From contig NC_092591.1 in the NCBI RefSeq assembly GCF_047663525.1, positions 47,035,501 to 47,099,500 of the forward strand: a DNA stretch of 64,000 bases, read 5' to 3'. The translations under genes and the position numbers were made by a program. This DNA is from Anas platyrhynchos. Lineage: Eukaryota > Chordata > Aves > Anseriformes > Anatidae. This document shows positions 1 to 11,130 of this stretch, one piece after another. Within the stretch, counting starts at the first letter, position 1. The number at the start of each line of letters is the position of its first letter. The notes under the pieces were generated by a model, which made no database searches, was not told where the DNA came from, and saw only the letters and a list, made by a program, of their open reading frames with translations.

Positions 1-1710
1 GGCCAAACTTCTGTGTCTCTCGTTTCACTTCACTGTTTAATTATTTCTCACTGAAGAGGCTGTCTCTTTTAACTGATTTGTATGATATATATAATAGCTA
101 ACCCTTTGGCTCTATTGCATTATTGTAAATACTCACTGCATGTGGTTTGTTTCTAAGAGCCTTCCAAACTTAAAAGGAAGCAAAAGCCTATGAACTATGC
201 AAGTAGCTGAATATAGATGCAATATTTTTGACAAGTGTCAGGCAAGAAGTTGCAACAAATACAGATAAAATCCTGTAATAACTTAATACCAGACTGTTGT
301 GCTGCAAATTTTCTTTATTGTCACATGTTACATTACAGGAGTTATCAAGAGGGAAACTAGAAATGTTGGCAGCTGCACAGAAGGTTAGACAGGGATTTTG
401 TCATCCATAGAGGGTTAACATTTCTTAGGAGGACTCTAACCAGAGCCATTTTATCACTCTTCTCCAAGACAATCTGCATGTGCTGCTTGCAGCCCAGCAG
501 TGAGATAGAAGCAAGCTACTTCATGTTTGTCTCTTTGATATACCAGAAGCGTTCATTTTCCATGGAAATCTGGATTTCTGTAGAAATTCATCCCAGCACT
601 GTGGTTCAGCTACCTTGTCAAAAACAGCAAGCAATGGAGCAAAAGAACAGACAATGACAATTGACAAGAATCAGCAGATAGGAACTCTCCCTGGCAGCAA
701 TAGAAGATAACAACATCCTTCTGCTATTCCTCCGTATCAGTAGGTTAATCCAGAAGGAGAGGGCAAGATAAATATCACTAGAACGATCAAGAAGCAGAAT
801 ATAAAAGTTCAAGCTTTATGCTGTACACTGCAGATTCTGAAGGGGAAGTGCCAGGCTCGTCTTGTTGAGATAATGTGTTTTTATGACTGTAGATTGCAAG
901 AAGATGCACATCTTTGATGGACTTCATTTACAGGCCATTTTGGTCAGACTGGAAAAGGGAAGTTGTCATTTGAGAAATGTGGTGTCTCATTCAGCCTGGC
1001 TTCACACAATGCAAATGCATCCATGTCCACATGAATGGCCATGTGTCCCTCGAAGTTAGTTTGTACACGTATTGACCAATCAATTCAATTAAAAAGGGTT
1101 GAAATCTCACCAATATACTTGTGCATCTCATCTGGAGCTTGATGTAGAGGGACAAAACTGAGCCTGTTTACCAGTGATGATATGGTGGGCTGGTTTGCAG
1201 GTCTTTTGGGGTTCAGCACAGCACATGCTGTCTCTTGTCAAAAGTGGGTGTGGGGGTAAATGTTACAGGAGATAGGGAGCTGAAATTACTGTGGGAGGGG
1301 AGAATATAGGGGACAGAGTACATGTCGCTTAAAGGCTATACTTAGTTATTTCTGCTGCTTACAGTATAACCTGGTTTATTACCAGGACCTAATTTGGTGT
1401 CTGGTGTTAATAATTAATGTAACAAGGCCTTCCCCTGTTACCCTTGATTTCTAATTAACAGTGCTATAAGTATTTTCAATTGGAAATAAAGTATTGGCCT
1501 TTCATTTGGACAAAACCAACAGGTCATTGCTCCAAGGAAATCACCCTGACACTTACATGGGTTTGGTGGTAGCACAGGGAACAATGTTCAAGATCATCAG
1601 GCTTCCTCTTCTGCACCCTTTTTACCACATAGTAAGGTACAAGGAGCCTCCAACAGACTTTGTGAAATTGCCTTATTCTGCACAAATAGCTTTTGACCAT
1701 GTACACCACT

Positions 1711-1770
1711 GTTTCCTTGATGATTGTTTTGGGTCCCTTCCAACTCAGGATATTCTGTGATTCTACGATC
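1711..1770 (+). mobile_element. CR1 LINE 3' tip
   Basis: The stretch contains a CR1 3'-end signature reading toward the right: a match to the 'gggtcccttccaactcagga' block, then a degenerate copy of the terminal octamer repeat (attctgtg, then attctacg). Only the last 60 bases or so survive, as expected for a severely 5'-truncated copy. It has no coding capacity. Confidence 0.75.
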
Positions 1771-4127
1771 CTCTGAGAAGATGGGAGAACCAACCTGCAG
1801 AGAGAGCTGGGGTTAGTTAGCCAGGACTGCTCCACCGTGGGGCTTCTCCACTCCTTTGGCCACCCAGCAGCCCACATGTTGTGCCCATACTCTGCGGCCA
1901 GCAGATCTCCAAAGCTAACAAGTTCTGTTTGCTTTTTGCTCCTAGGTGATAAGCCATATTTTTTCGCATCAGCTCCCAGCTGAGTGCTGGAGAGGTGGGA
2001 AAAAATATGTGAGAATGGGGGAGGATAATCAGTACTGATCTAACCCTCCCATGGTGACAGGAGGGGGCTGACTAAAGGGCCAGGTAAAAATTGAATGAGT
2101 TGGTGTCAAAGCTTCCCTCTGTGCCTGTGCTCTTTCCATCAGGACTGCAAGGATGGTGTGGAGGTCCATCCTGGTCCCCAGCAGTTTTTCCTTAGAAATG
2201 CTGATAGGATCAGTGTTAGAAATGAGATTAGAAGACTGAATTTGAACATTTTGTTTTAACTAAATGGATTAACTTTTGCGTTTGGTACAGCCAAGCATCC
2301 ACGTTCCCCCTCAGCAGCATAACCATGAAGTCATTGTTCAGAAATGCTTCTTCCCTCTTCTTAAAGCTCCTTAGTCTTCACAGTTTTAATAAGCTGTTGG
2401 GCTAAACATTAGTCATTAAAATTCTTTAAAGATTTTTCTTTCTTCTCTCTTGAACTGTGAGGAGGATAAAGGGTTTTGTAAGGGTTCTGGTTTTATGGCT
2501 AAATTAGAGGTGTTTGTGTCTCAGCTGACCTTCCCCTACAATTGTTACTTTCTTGTTGAATTAACACAGCTGCAGGACTTCTTTGGTGCAAGGCGCCCAA
2601 TCATTCAACTCTTTCTAGGTCTGTTTCCTACGTATAACTTGTCAGGACCCAGAAGAGTTAATTACAACCAAATTCAGACGGGTTTAGACTACAGCTTCAT
2701 TGTATGCCTGATTTGCTTCAGGCCACATGCTGCCAGTGGGGAGGTTCAGCTCCAGACCTCTGCACAGGTGCTAGCACTGCCTTGCAGGCACTGGTGCTTC
2801 CCTGTTCCTCTGGGGGAAACCAGTCTGCAAGCTGGGCAAACTGGAAATGAAAAGCTCTTCGTAGGGTCCCTCAGCTAGGTTGCTAGATTCCTGGAGAATA
2901 CAAAGGGAAGAAAATGGGCTGATACAGCCAGGACCATGGTGCTCCTGGCATATGCTATGCACAGCCTGAAGTGTAGCAACAGCTATTGTCAAATTGTGGT
3001 GAAAGGGTACAGTCCTGCTCTCCTCCTCTGGTGTCACATCTAGCCACGGGGTGAGCTGGTTTGGCAGGTTACCCTGCTGCTTGGGAAGACGAGCTTGTTT
3101 TCCAAGGAGTGGCAGCAGAGCTGCTGAATCACAGCAGCAGGCAGCAAACGTGGCACCTGCAGTAGGGCCTGCCAGCCCCCGACAGCTTCAGGATGTGGTA
3201 AGAGCTATGGCTGAGGGGTTAATGGTACGTGGTGATGAAATGTGCTTGGCTTCAGCTGATGGGGTGATGGTTACTGAGCAGGCTGTTCATTGTTGTATTT
3301 GCATTCTACCGTATGTTGAGGAAGTGGCCAACTTGTATGATTAGAGGGATCCAGAAGAAGCCTCTGGAAGTGCCCCAGGCAGCTACCATCAGAAAGTTAA
3401 GATATTGACATTTACAATATCGGGAACTACCCATTTAGTAAAACACTACAAAGCTCCAGGTCACAGACCATGACTATAAGTTCTGAGTTTCCCTGACAGC
3501 AGTCTGTTGTAGTATTTACAAATACAAAGTAATGTAAAAACAAAGTATATATAAAGCAACTTGCTAGTAGCTGCTGCTGCTAATGTCCGAAACTTTTCCA
3601 GAATGGAGAAGGCAGTGATAAAGCCCTTGAAAATTAGGTGTGTGTCAATGTAAACATCATCCTGCCCCTTCTGAGCTCTCATCCATCCCTTACATTCAGG
3701 GCACATTTGTTCAGAATATAGGATGTGTCAACAACAGCAGAGTTTAACACCACTTTATTGCAAAGTTAAAACTTATACTTAGGAGAGCTATACTGCATAG
3801 TAGCAATTTACAAATGTTTTATACTCGAACAGCTACTCCCTTCTCTGGGTAATACCTCTAGTGCTTGCTAAAGGTTTTGACCTCACCATCCTTTTAACAA
3901 TCTAGTTGCTCATCCTAAGGATACCATTTAACATTGTAGTCTCATTTATCCATTATTTATACCTGTAAACCATTCCAGACTACTGTCTCCCTGCTCATTT
4001 TCCTGTGCAGAGTCTTTCCCACAGACTTTCATCAACAACTGAAAATACAACAAGCACTGCCTCCCTTTATATAGGGAAATCTCTGTTGTATTCTGTACAG
4101 ATACTCCCTGCTAGAATAAAAAAGTGT

Positions 4128-4195
4128 CATAGAATCATTTAGGTTGGAAGAGAGTTCCAAGATCACCTAGTCCAACCTATGACCTAACACTAACA
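4128..4195 (-). mobile_element. CR1 LINE 3' tip, minus strand
   Basis: The block begins with catagaatcatttaggttgg and continues through the 'gatcacctagtccaacctat' segment. This is the reverse complement of a CR1 3' end, so the element reads right to left. Only about 70 bases are present, so it is a dead fragment. Confidence 0.8.
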
Positions 4196-5541
4196 TGACA
4201 CAGACAAACAAACGAAACAGATACAGTGAAAGAAGAGAGAAAGGACACAGCTAAAAAGTGGAACAGTCTATAGAGCCTTCTGGGCTGAGCATCAGCTGAA
4301 ATAATGAATGAAGAAACAACGTCCCATTTCACATTGATGGTCTTGAGGATGCATTTTTTTTTACTTACTTATTTATTTCTTTTACTAAAATAAATATGCT
4401 TGCATGAAAAAGAAAACAAAACCAGGCTCTATGCCCAGAGGCCTAACTGCACAATTCTATGGCTCAGCAAGTGCATTTCATGCTGCTGTGTTTTGACCAT
4501 ATGTTAGTGACACATTAAGATCACATGTATCTGTAATTACTGAGGCTGTACTGACTTATTCAGGCAGAGTAAGATGCTCGTGTGCCTGACCCAGCAGTCA
4601 CTAATCTCTTTCTAATAGAAGCAAACCACCAACCCTACAGCTTGGATAGGGCTTCTGGTCGCGGAGGTTTTGTAAAATAAGGATGTACCACTATATGCCG
4701 AAGAGTAAAATGAGCAAGGGTGGCTCCTCGCAGTGTAAAGCACGTTGTGACTCAATCCTTGGGAGAACCCCTGAAGCCTACAGAAAGCACAGCAAACTGT
4801 TGCCAGAAGTTGATGAACTGGTAGGAAAGATGTAGGAACGAGAAGAAAGCTGACGCTGCGTCCAGCCCTTTATGCAACTGGAATTATGAAACCAAGTACC
4901 TGAGCAGCTGGCAAGAGTTTCTGCTGCATGAGTGTGTGTCTGAAGTGCAAAGGTCAGGGCACGTGAGCCTGTTTGCAGCTATTATGTGTATGCCATTACA
5001 ACAAATCTGCTGGCTCCCTTTTCCTTGGAAGCAAGCATCTTCACCTGGCTTTCACAGGTGTATTATAAACCACGGCTCCCTGCCTCCGTTCAGAGAAAGC
5101 ACATGCTAATGGAAGCACTCTTTTATTCTTTTTTTTTTGCCCCCAGAAGTATCACCAGAGGCAAAGGTGCCCCAGAGGGGTGCCATGCCAGGGCCTTTGG
5201 GAAATGGGAGGGCTGCCCAGGGGGGTGAGGGGACAGCAGTGGTCACCAGCAGCCTGGCCAGAGGCGGTGTGAGGCTGTGAGGGAAGGCGGCAGGCGCCCT
5301 GGCTGGGTCTGTGCCTCAGAGACAGCATTTGGGGCTTTTCTCTGGTAAAAAGTCTGTCAGGGCACAGGGCAGGAAACTGCGGCGGGCCCAGGGGGTGAGA
5401 TGTGGTTTGTAGGGTCGGGCTCAGCTCCCTGATCCCCCTTTCTCCCCTATTTTTACACCTTTTTACACTTTGATTTATTTCGTTGTGCTTTGGTAAAACA
5501 CGCCTCAAACGTTGGGCGAAATTCACCCAGTTCCGGGTAAG

Positions 5542-5545
5542 AAAA
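5542..5545 (-). terminator. Pol III terminator for tRNA-Ala
   Basis: A run of four A on the plus strand is TTTT on the minus strand. It starts 10 bases past the 3' end of the tRNA-Ala gene, the usual place and length for RNA polymerase III termination. Confidence 0.75.
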
Positions 5546-5554
5546 CAAATCCGC

Positions 5555-5627
5555 TGGAGAATGCGGGCATCGATCCCGCTACCTCTCGCATGCTAAGCGA
5601 GCGCTCTACCATTTGAGCTAATTCCCC
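5555..5627 (-). tRNA. tRNA-Ala, anticodon AGC
   Basis: The reverse complement is a 73-base cloverleaf starting GGGGAATTAGCTC and ending TCTCCA, with CCA not encoded. The acceptor arms GGGGAAT and ATTCTCC pair, with one G-T wobble. The anticodon AGC (plus-strand GCT at 5592-5594) sits in a loop closed by the CTCGC/GCGAG stem. The internal A box is around tagctcaaatgg and the B box around ggatcgatgcc. This is the vertebrate tRNA-Ala-AGC type; the anticodon A is expected to be edited to inosine. There is no intron. It is transcribed leftward by Pol III, divergent from PPP6R3, inside the edge of its CpG island. The intact stems and terminator suggest a functional gene. Confidence 0.95.
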
Positions 5628-5669
5628 GTGCTGCCGCCGCTCCCTGCCCGCCCTCCCCACACGGCCTCG

Positions 5670-5697
5670 CCCCCCCCCCCCCCCCCCCCCCCCCCCC
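5670..5697. repeat. 28-base C homopolymer
   Basis: An uninterrupted run of 28 C lies between the tRNA and the promoter motifs. The minus strand is poly-G and could form G-quadruplex structures. A tract this long is also a typical site of sequencing or assembly length error, so the exact count should not be trusted. Confidence 0.9.
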
Positions 5698-5762
5698 GGG
5701 CTTGTTGTCAGGCAGTTTGGCGCCCGTGCGGCGCGCGCCGGGGGCGTGGCTCCGCGCGCCGG

Positions 5763-6182
5763 CCAATGGCGAGCCGCGGGGGGCAAGGCCAAAGGGAGAG
5801 CGCCAGCGCAGGCGCCCGCCCCTCCCGCTGTGGCCCTCCCGCCGGGTCCCCGCAGCTCAGCTCCGGATTGGACGGAGGGGGCTTTTTATTTTTTTTAAAA
5901 AGAGGCATCCGCTCTCCTGATTGGTCGAAGGGAACGCCTGTCATTTCGACGTCACCGTGTTGCTAAGCGGGGAAGGTGGGAAGCGAGGCGCGCCCGCCCC
6001 GTGCGCTGACTGGCTGACAACAACCCGAGAGCCCGCCCCCGCACCCCGTCCCACCCCGTCACAGCGCCGCGAGCGAGCGACTGACACCCGCGAATCCCCC
6101 AATCAGCGACGGCGCCTCGGCCGCTGCCCAATAGCAACGGCGCGTGGGGCGGCGGGGGGCGGTGCCGGGGCGGGATGATTGG
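5763..6182. promoter_or_regulatory. PPP6R3: Array of six CCAAT boxes (NF-Y type)
   Basis: CCAAT pentamers occur at 5763-5767, 6099-6103 and 6128-6132 on the plus strand, and as ATTGG at 5867-5871, 5920-5924 and 6178-6182. Six copies in 420 bases of very GC-rich DNA is well above expectation. Several have the flanks favoured by NF-Y, such as gattgg at 5919 and 6177. All lie within 500 bases upstream of the likely start site, where NF-Y boxes act. Confidence 0.7.
5947..5954 (+). promoter_or_regulatory. PPP6R3: CRE-like site
   Basis: CGACGTCA differs by one base from the palindromic CREB/ATF element TGACGTCA, and lies 23 bases after a CCAAT box (ATTGG 5920-5924). CRE and CCAAT pairs are common in TATA-less promoters. 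Occupancy is inferred, not shown. Confidence 0.5.
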
Positions 6183-6194
6183 CAGGCGGGGCGG
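6146..6194 (+). promoter_or_regulatory. PPP6R3: Cluster of four GC boxes (Sp1/KLF type)
   Basis: GGGGCGG occurs at 6146-6152, 6156-6162, 6167-6173 and 6188-6194. The cluster overlaps the last CCAAT box and lies about 35-80 bases upstream of the YY1 motif, in the right place for a core proximal promoter. Confidence 0.7.
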
Positions 6195-6224
6195 AGGGAG
6201 GGGGGGGGCTGGCAGGAGCTGCTA

Positions 6225-6325
6225 TGCCCGCCATCTTGGAGCGGCGGTGATGGTGGCGAGCGGAGCCCTGCCCGCCTGAGCGGAGCCAGCCGGGGCCGTG
6301 AGGCGGCGGGACGCGCCTCGCCGAG
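6225..6325 (+). other. PPP6R3: PPP6R3 noncoding exon 1 (5' end approximate)
   Basis: The 3' boundary is a donor ccgag|gtacgg at 6325/6326, directly downstream of the promoter motifs in the CpG island. The 5' boundary is inferred from the YY1 site and may be off by tens of bases. The exon carries a short upstream frame: ATG at 6250-6252, nine codons, TGA at 6277-6279. A second possible ATG at 6224 would end at 6248-6250. No frame continues into the PPP6R3 protein, so the exon is 5'UTR. Confidence 0.6.
6228..6239 (-). promoter_or_regulatory. PPP6R3: YY1 motif at the probable transcription start
   Basis: CCGCCATCTTGG is the reverse complement of the YY1 core AAGATGGCGG. In vertebrate housekeeping promoters this motif usually lies within a few tens of bases of the start site. 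No TATA box stands upstream, so I infer that initiation occurs around 6200-6260. Confidence 0.65.
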
Positions 6326-9300
6326 GTACGGCGGCTCCGCGGCTCCCTCCCGCCTCCCTCCCGCTCCCCTCGGGGAGCCGCCGCCTCGCTGCTGCCTCTC
6401 CCGCGCCTGCCCGGGCCTGGCGCCTGCCCCGCTCCGGCACAGGGGGGCTGCGGGCGCCCCTCAGGCAGCGCCGGGCTCGCCTCAGGCCGCGGGCCTCGGG
6501 CGGGCCCCGCCGCGCGCTCGGAGCCCAGGCCGGGCCTGGCGGGCCGAGGCCGGGGGGTGCCGCGGGCCTGGGCGCGGCGGGGAGGGCCCGGGCCGCGCCG
6601 GGGGGAGCGGTGCCTGCCCGCCGCCACGGGCTGCCTCAGCGGCACCTCCGGGGGTGGTGCCGGGGGCCGGCCGGGTTCCCCCCGCGGCTCTGGAGGGGGC
6701 GAAGGGGCCCCCAGCAGCGGGGGAGGTGCGCGGTGCCCCCCTGCAGCCCCTCGTCCCGCTGCTGTTGCTGCACAACTTTACTCGCGCTTCGCTGCTGGCT
6801 CTCGGTGCTGACACAGAAGCGCCTCCCTGGTACCTGCCTGCGCTTTCCTTCTCTAAACTCAGCTGCTACAGATTCCTGTAAACATATTGTGTAGTTACTG
6901 TTTTTTTTTCTCTCTCTTTTTTTTTTTTTTTTGTTGGCACCTTTTTCAAAATCAGAATTTATTAAGACTGTGGCAGTGTTTGGGGAAGCTTTAACTGCTG
7001 TTCAGTGCCTCTGGCAAAATCTGACTTTGACCCAGCCAGTTCTGGTGTTTTTTGTTTTACTTCAATGGCTAAAATGAACCTGCCGCTTCTCCTGTTCTTG
7101 TGTTACTTTAATGGTTAAAATCTTCTGTAAGCACGAGAGGGGGTTAGTGTTGTGTCTGGTGTCTCTGTGACATAAATACAGGTGGGAGGAAAGTCAGGAT
7201 CTGCCCTGTCAGGACAAATGTTATTTAAGTAGCAACGCACCTATTCAAAGTTTCCTGTTGTTCTAATTTAGGAAAAGTCTTGTGAGTGGAAGAATACAGA
7301 AAACTTAGGGGTGGTCTAAAAGCTCTAGGAGATCTTCCTTGAAACACGTTGGCAACTTAAAAGTGAAAGGTTGTATCACTTGTTGCTTGTAGCAATACTA
7401 TTTATAAAGTGTAATTCAGTAAAAGGAGTCTAAATGTACTCTAAGAGTATGCGTTGTTTCTTTTAAATACTGAATGCTAAACTGGTTTAGTTTCCACGTA
7501 GTAAACATATTCAGTAGATTGTGAACTGTACAAATACCAAATCCCTTGTTCTTTTTCTTTTGCTGGCATGCTGAAAGGTGGGAACTCTCCCTGTTGCAGT
7601 AACTACCTGGAACCCCCAAGTTTTTAAACTGCAATGTGTATCTTCCGGACAGCGTGTATACTAGTAGGAGTCTGTGTGATTACTTAGCTCCGTTTTACTT
7701 CTTTGTGCTCTCATTAATGAGGCATAGACTAACTGTAGCTTGCGAGAGTCTTTATTATGCAAATCTAACAGAACACTACTGAATTGTTTCAATATATAAC
7801 TCGTTGATGAGGCTCCATGCAGATGTGGTAGCCAGTCAGCATGGTAGGTTCTTCAGTTTGTAATTGTAAGTACTTGTTTAAATGCACTTATTGGTTAGTT
7901 TCCTTCATCTATGATGTTGCTTGAACATAGATAATATGGTTTTATCTGCTTTCTGTATGAAAAACAGAATTCTTGTGCAGTATTGAACACTGTAATTCCT
8001 GAGTTACTAAAGGAATTTATCTTCTAATGCTACTGGAAGACTTTATTTTGGACAGAAGAACTGCTAAAGAGTTCTGTTAACAATGAAATTAAGGAAAACA
8101 CTGAGCTGGAGTGAAACTTACAGTTCAGAAACTGAGTAAAAGCAGCCTGTTCAACGGTAATGTCTTTAAGCAAGGTAGAGTGTTACAGCTTCTTAGAAAG
8201 CAGAGTAGATTTATATGTAAACTGCGGTGGCTGTAATGTCTCTGGAATCTTTTAAATATAAATTAGCCATTGTTATTCTGTTACGGAATTAAAGATATTT
8301 AATAGTCTGTGTGCGTTTTGAGAGTTGCCTACAAACTGTTCATTGTACTTCTACAGCCTAGATACCAATCAGAGAATCAGATGATGATCAGAGAATGATA
8401 TTCAAGTGGCTTAAATAGAAGGGAATCTGAATTTAGCAGTATTATAGCAGAAAACTATGTATGTAATTTTAGTATTAACAGATGGTTAGAGTGAACTCTA
8501 TTGCTGTGGCTCAACAGCTTTGCTTCTCTGCTCAGCTTAAGCTTGAAGTGCACGTACTATGGTGCACTAAACAGCTGGCTCAAAAACAACCAGAATGGGA
8601 CTGAAACATTAGTCAGAAGAGAGAAATGCTTTGAAGAGCAGTTTGGTCCACTTGCCTTTCTCCCCACTGATGATGTCCTCTTTTGTCCAAGTCCTCAAAA
8701 AGCCTTGAAATATATATATATTTTAACCTCAGGAGGTAGTTAAGAAAATCACTATATCATTATATTGAGATATTTCATGTTCTTGCTTTAGTGTTCCAGC
8801 ACACCATGCAGCATCCTTGTAGGTAGTAGGCTTGACGATGAACTTCTTACACTTAACTGGGCTCATTCACAGCCTTTGGAAGCTGTGATGGAAACTGCAG
8901 TTTCTGTTTGAGCAGCAGAAGAGGTGCTATTATGAGTGTAGTGGTCCTATTCCATAAGCTAGGATGTTTTAAGCATATCATCTGTCATCTAGGTCTGGCT
9001 ATCATAGTAGCACTTTAATCTGTGACTGCTAAGATTTCCACATATTGTATTTTACTTCACATGGTAGGTTTAGGAGTCCTGCATTATCATGAAGCAGATG
9101 CCACATCCGTGTTCACAGAAGACTGTATGTTTGGTTGGGTTTTGTCAAGAGCAAGGTGTGGATACATTGTTTTTTGGCAAAACTTTCCCCAGTAACAAAA
9201 CAAGCAGGGGTAGAGGAGAAAATAGTATCTTTCTTGTCCTAACTTTTGTAAGGTTGGAGGAGAAGAACAAGAGACTTGGGAAATTGTTGATTCATGTTAG

Positions 9301-9701
9301 ATGCTGATATTTTCAGGGTGGGAGGCAAGCCTGAAAAATCAACCAGAAAATATGTAGAGAGTATGAACGTAACATTGGAAGCTCTGCATCTCGTGTTTAA
9401 GCATTTTCGTGATGTGTCAATGTTCCAGCATCTGTTGTAGAAACCATATGCTACTAAGCAACTGAAGTAAAATGTTTTCCTGCCCTTGGATATTATGTGT
9501 AGCTCTATAGCTAGCTTGGGACACTTTTCAGGAATCTGAGTAGACTGAATTGATAGGATCAGGGTGACGTTTGGTACAAGCTGCTAACATCTTGCTCATG
9601 GCCCTTCTAGGGCTAATAGCATTTTAGTAACAGTACTTCATGCTAAATTGGAGGAAAAAAGCCACACTGTTATTGTCGAATACAAGAATTGTCAAGAACT
9701 T

Positions 9702-9745
<44 letters not shown>

Positions 9746-10918
9746 AGCTTCCATAAGGTGCTGAGAAGCATATTTGAAGTGGTGTATGTAATTTGGAGTG
9801 TGTGTATGGGGAAAGTGCCTGCAGTATGTAGCAGCCCTTGACTGTTGTTTTGTGTTGCTCTTCCCTTGTGTAGTCCTCCCGTAGTCCCGTTAAACAGACC
9901 TATCTGTTCCTCTTCCACAGGACTTAAAAACTGGGGGTGCTCAGTGACAGGATTTGTGCCTTTGGCGAAGAGAATACCGCGAGGACTCGAGCGTATAGTT
10001 GTATGAACTGTGAAGCTGTAATACATGGCACTGAGATGAGAGTGTATGCTGTCTCTGCCTCTAAATATAACTGAAAGAATCGAAACTATTATTTGATAGT
10101 ACCAGCAATCTGTTGTTGCAGGGGGTGAGGGACTGAGTAAAAGACTGCAGGGTTATTTTAGGCTTTGTTGGCAAAATGGGTAAGAGCATCTGTGAAACTG
10201 ATAGTTCAATCTTAACCAAATCCTCTCCGTGTTGTAAAGGGAGGCAGATTTAAAATAGAAAAAAAGCAGAAAGTGCCTGATAGTGAGATTTGAGGGTTAA
10301 TTTCCTTGGATGAAGTCCTGAGACTGTTCCTGTTGCATTTTGGATGAGATTTTTCCAAGCATTTGTACACAGTTTGTATACTTTTGCAGGGCGATGGAGT
10401 ACACGGCCTAGTGGTCTCCTTTCCGTGCCTGTTGGGTCTTATGGAAACTGAAAGGCTGTAGGCCAGCTCTTGTTTGTTGTGCCAAAAGATGCTTCTAAAA
10501 GCAAAGTAAACTCTAAAGCCTTTTTACTACAACCGAAGTCCCGGGTGAGACTTTGTGCAAGGGCCCTGTAATTCCCTGTGGGGTCACGATGGGGTTGGGA
10601 TTGAGGATGGAAACTTTCAGGTGTTTTCAGCAAAAAATAGTGGTCATTTATAATGAGGTTATTAAACATATTCCAGAATATAGCACTTCCTGTTTTCAAA
10701 GCATCCTCATTGTTACAATGTCTTGAGTGAATCCTAGATACCATTTTATCCCTACACAGTGATTTTATCATACACAGTGCCACTGTCACCTCCTTTGGTG
10801 GAGACAGCAGAATCTCCAATCAGATCCTTATATGCAAGTAAAAGTTTTTTGTGCAAACTTAGCTTCTTAGAGAGGTTTTTGGAGCAGATCTTCTAATTTG
10901 ACAAACTTTTGAGCTATA
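6326..10918 (+). other. PPP6R3: PPP6R3 intron 1, first part
   Basis: The first 500 bases are GC-rich island DNA, followed by a pyrimidine tract at about 6901-6932. The rest is AT-leaning single-copy sequence without a recognisable exon, apart from the 39-base T run listed separately. Confidence 0.6.
9704..9742. repeat. Poly(T) tract of about 39 bases
   Basis: A pure T run follows cttgg and precedes aaatagcttcc. It would be a poly(A) tail on the minus strand, but there is no AATAAA in the bases that would precede such a tail and no gene similarity I recognise beside it. A simple homopolymer expansion is the conservative reading. Confidence 0.85.
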
Positions 10919-11090
10919 AAATCACAGAATGGTTTAGGCTGGAAGGGACATTAAGGATCATCTGGTTGCAGCCCCCTGCCATGGACAGGGACACCTTCTA
11001 CCAGCCCAGGCTGCTCCCAGCCCTGTCCAGCCTGGCCTTGGGCACTGCCAAGGATGGGACGTCCACAGCTTCTCTGGGCAGCCTGTGCCA
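10919..11090 (-). mobile_element. CR1 LINE 3' end, copy A
   Basis: It starts with atcacagaatggtttaggct and runs through the 'ccctgccatggacagggaca' and 'cagcctggccttgggcactg' blocks characteristic of CR1 3' ends in reverse orientation. Similarity fades after 'gggcagcctgtgcca'. A second CR1 of a different type abuts it about 40 bases to the right. Confidence 0.9.
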
Positions 11091-11130
11091 TGCTATCTCC
11101 ACTGGAGGAGGTGACAGCAGCACTGTGTAT

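Larger units (their letters stand above)
1..5554. other. Intergenic region upstream of tRNA and PPP6R3
   Basis: I see no convincing exon here. Open stretches exist (for example about 2450-2878 and 3051-3344 on the plus strand), but they lack a good ATG, flanking splice sites or any family I recognise. Two short CR1 tips (about 1711-1770 and 4128-4195) are listed separately. In human, LRP5 lies upstream of PPP6R3 (established knowledge), but I found no LRP5 coding exon in this stretch. Base composition is ordinary and AT-leaning until about 5150, where it rises toward the CpG island. Confidence 0.6.
5630..6830. promoter_or_regulatory. PPP6R3: CpG island covering the PPP6R3 promoter and first exon
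   Basis: CpG dinucleotides and overall GC content are far above the rest of the window from just after the tRNA to about 6830, after which the sequence drops back to an AT-rich background. The island contains all the promoter motifs listed below, the likely first exon and the first 500 bases of intron 1. Such an island is typical of a housekeeping, TATA-less promoter. The long apparent open frames here on both strands are the usual by-product of GC richness and not genes. Confidence 0.9.

Noticed and set aside
2450..2878. Open frame of 142 codons on the plus strand
   Set aside because: It begins at a non-ATG codon, has no domain or splice context, and its composition (Phe, Cys, Leu rich) is that of translated noncoding DNA.
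3051..3344. Open frame of 97 codons (Ala/Arg-rich, then AEGLMVRGDEMCLAS) on the plus strand upstream of the gene
   Set aside because: It begins at a GTG with no ATG near its start, has no flanking splice sites, poly(A) signal or family I recognise, and the GC-richer composition makes long frames likelier by chance.
6103..6894. Several long Pro/Ala/Arg/Gly-rich frames on both strands in the CpG island
   Set aside because: GC-rich DNA has few stop codons in any frame. These overlap one another, lack conserved motifs and coincide with the promoter, exon 1 and start of intron 1.
9670..10026. Minus-strand frame of 118 codons ending in a lysine run
   Set aside because: The lysines are only the translated T39 tract. 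The upstream part has no recognisable domain, and no poly(A) signal precedes the tract.
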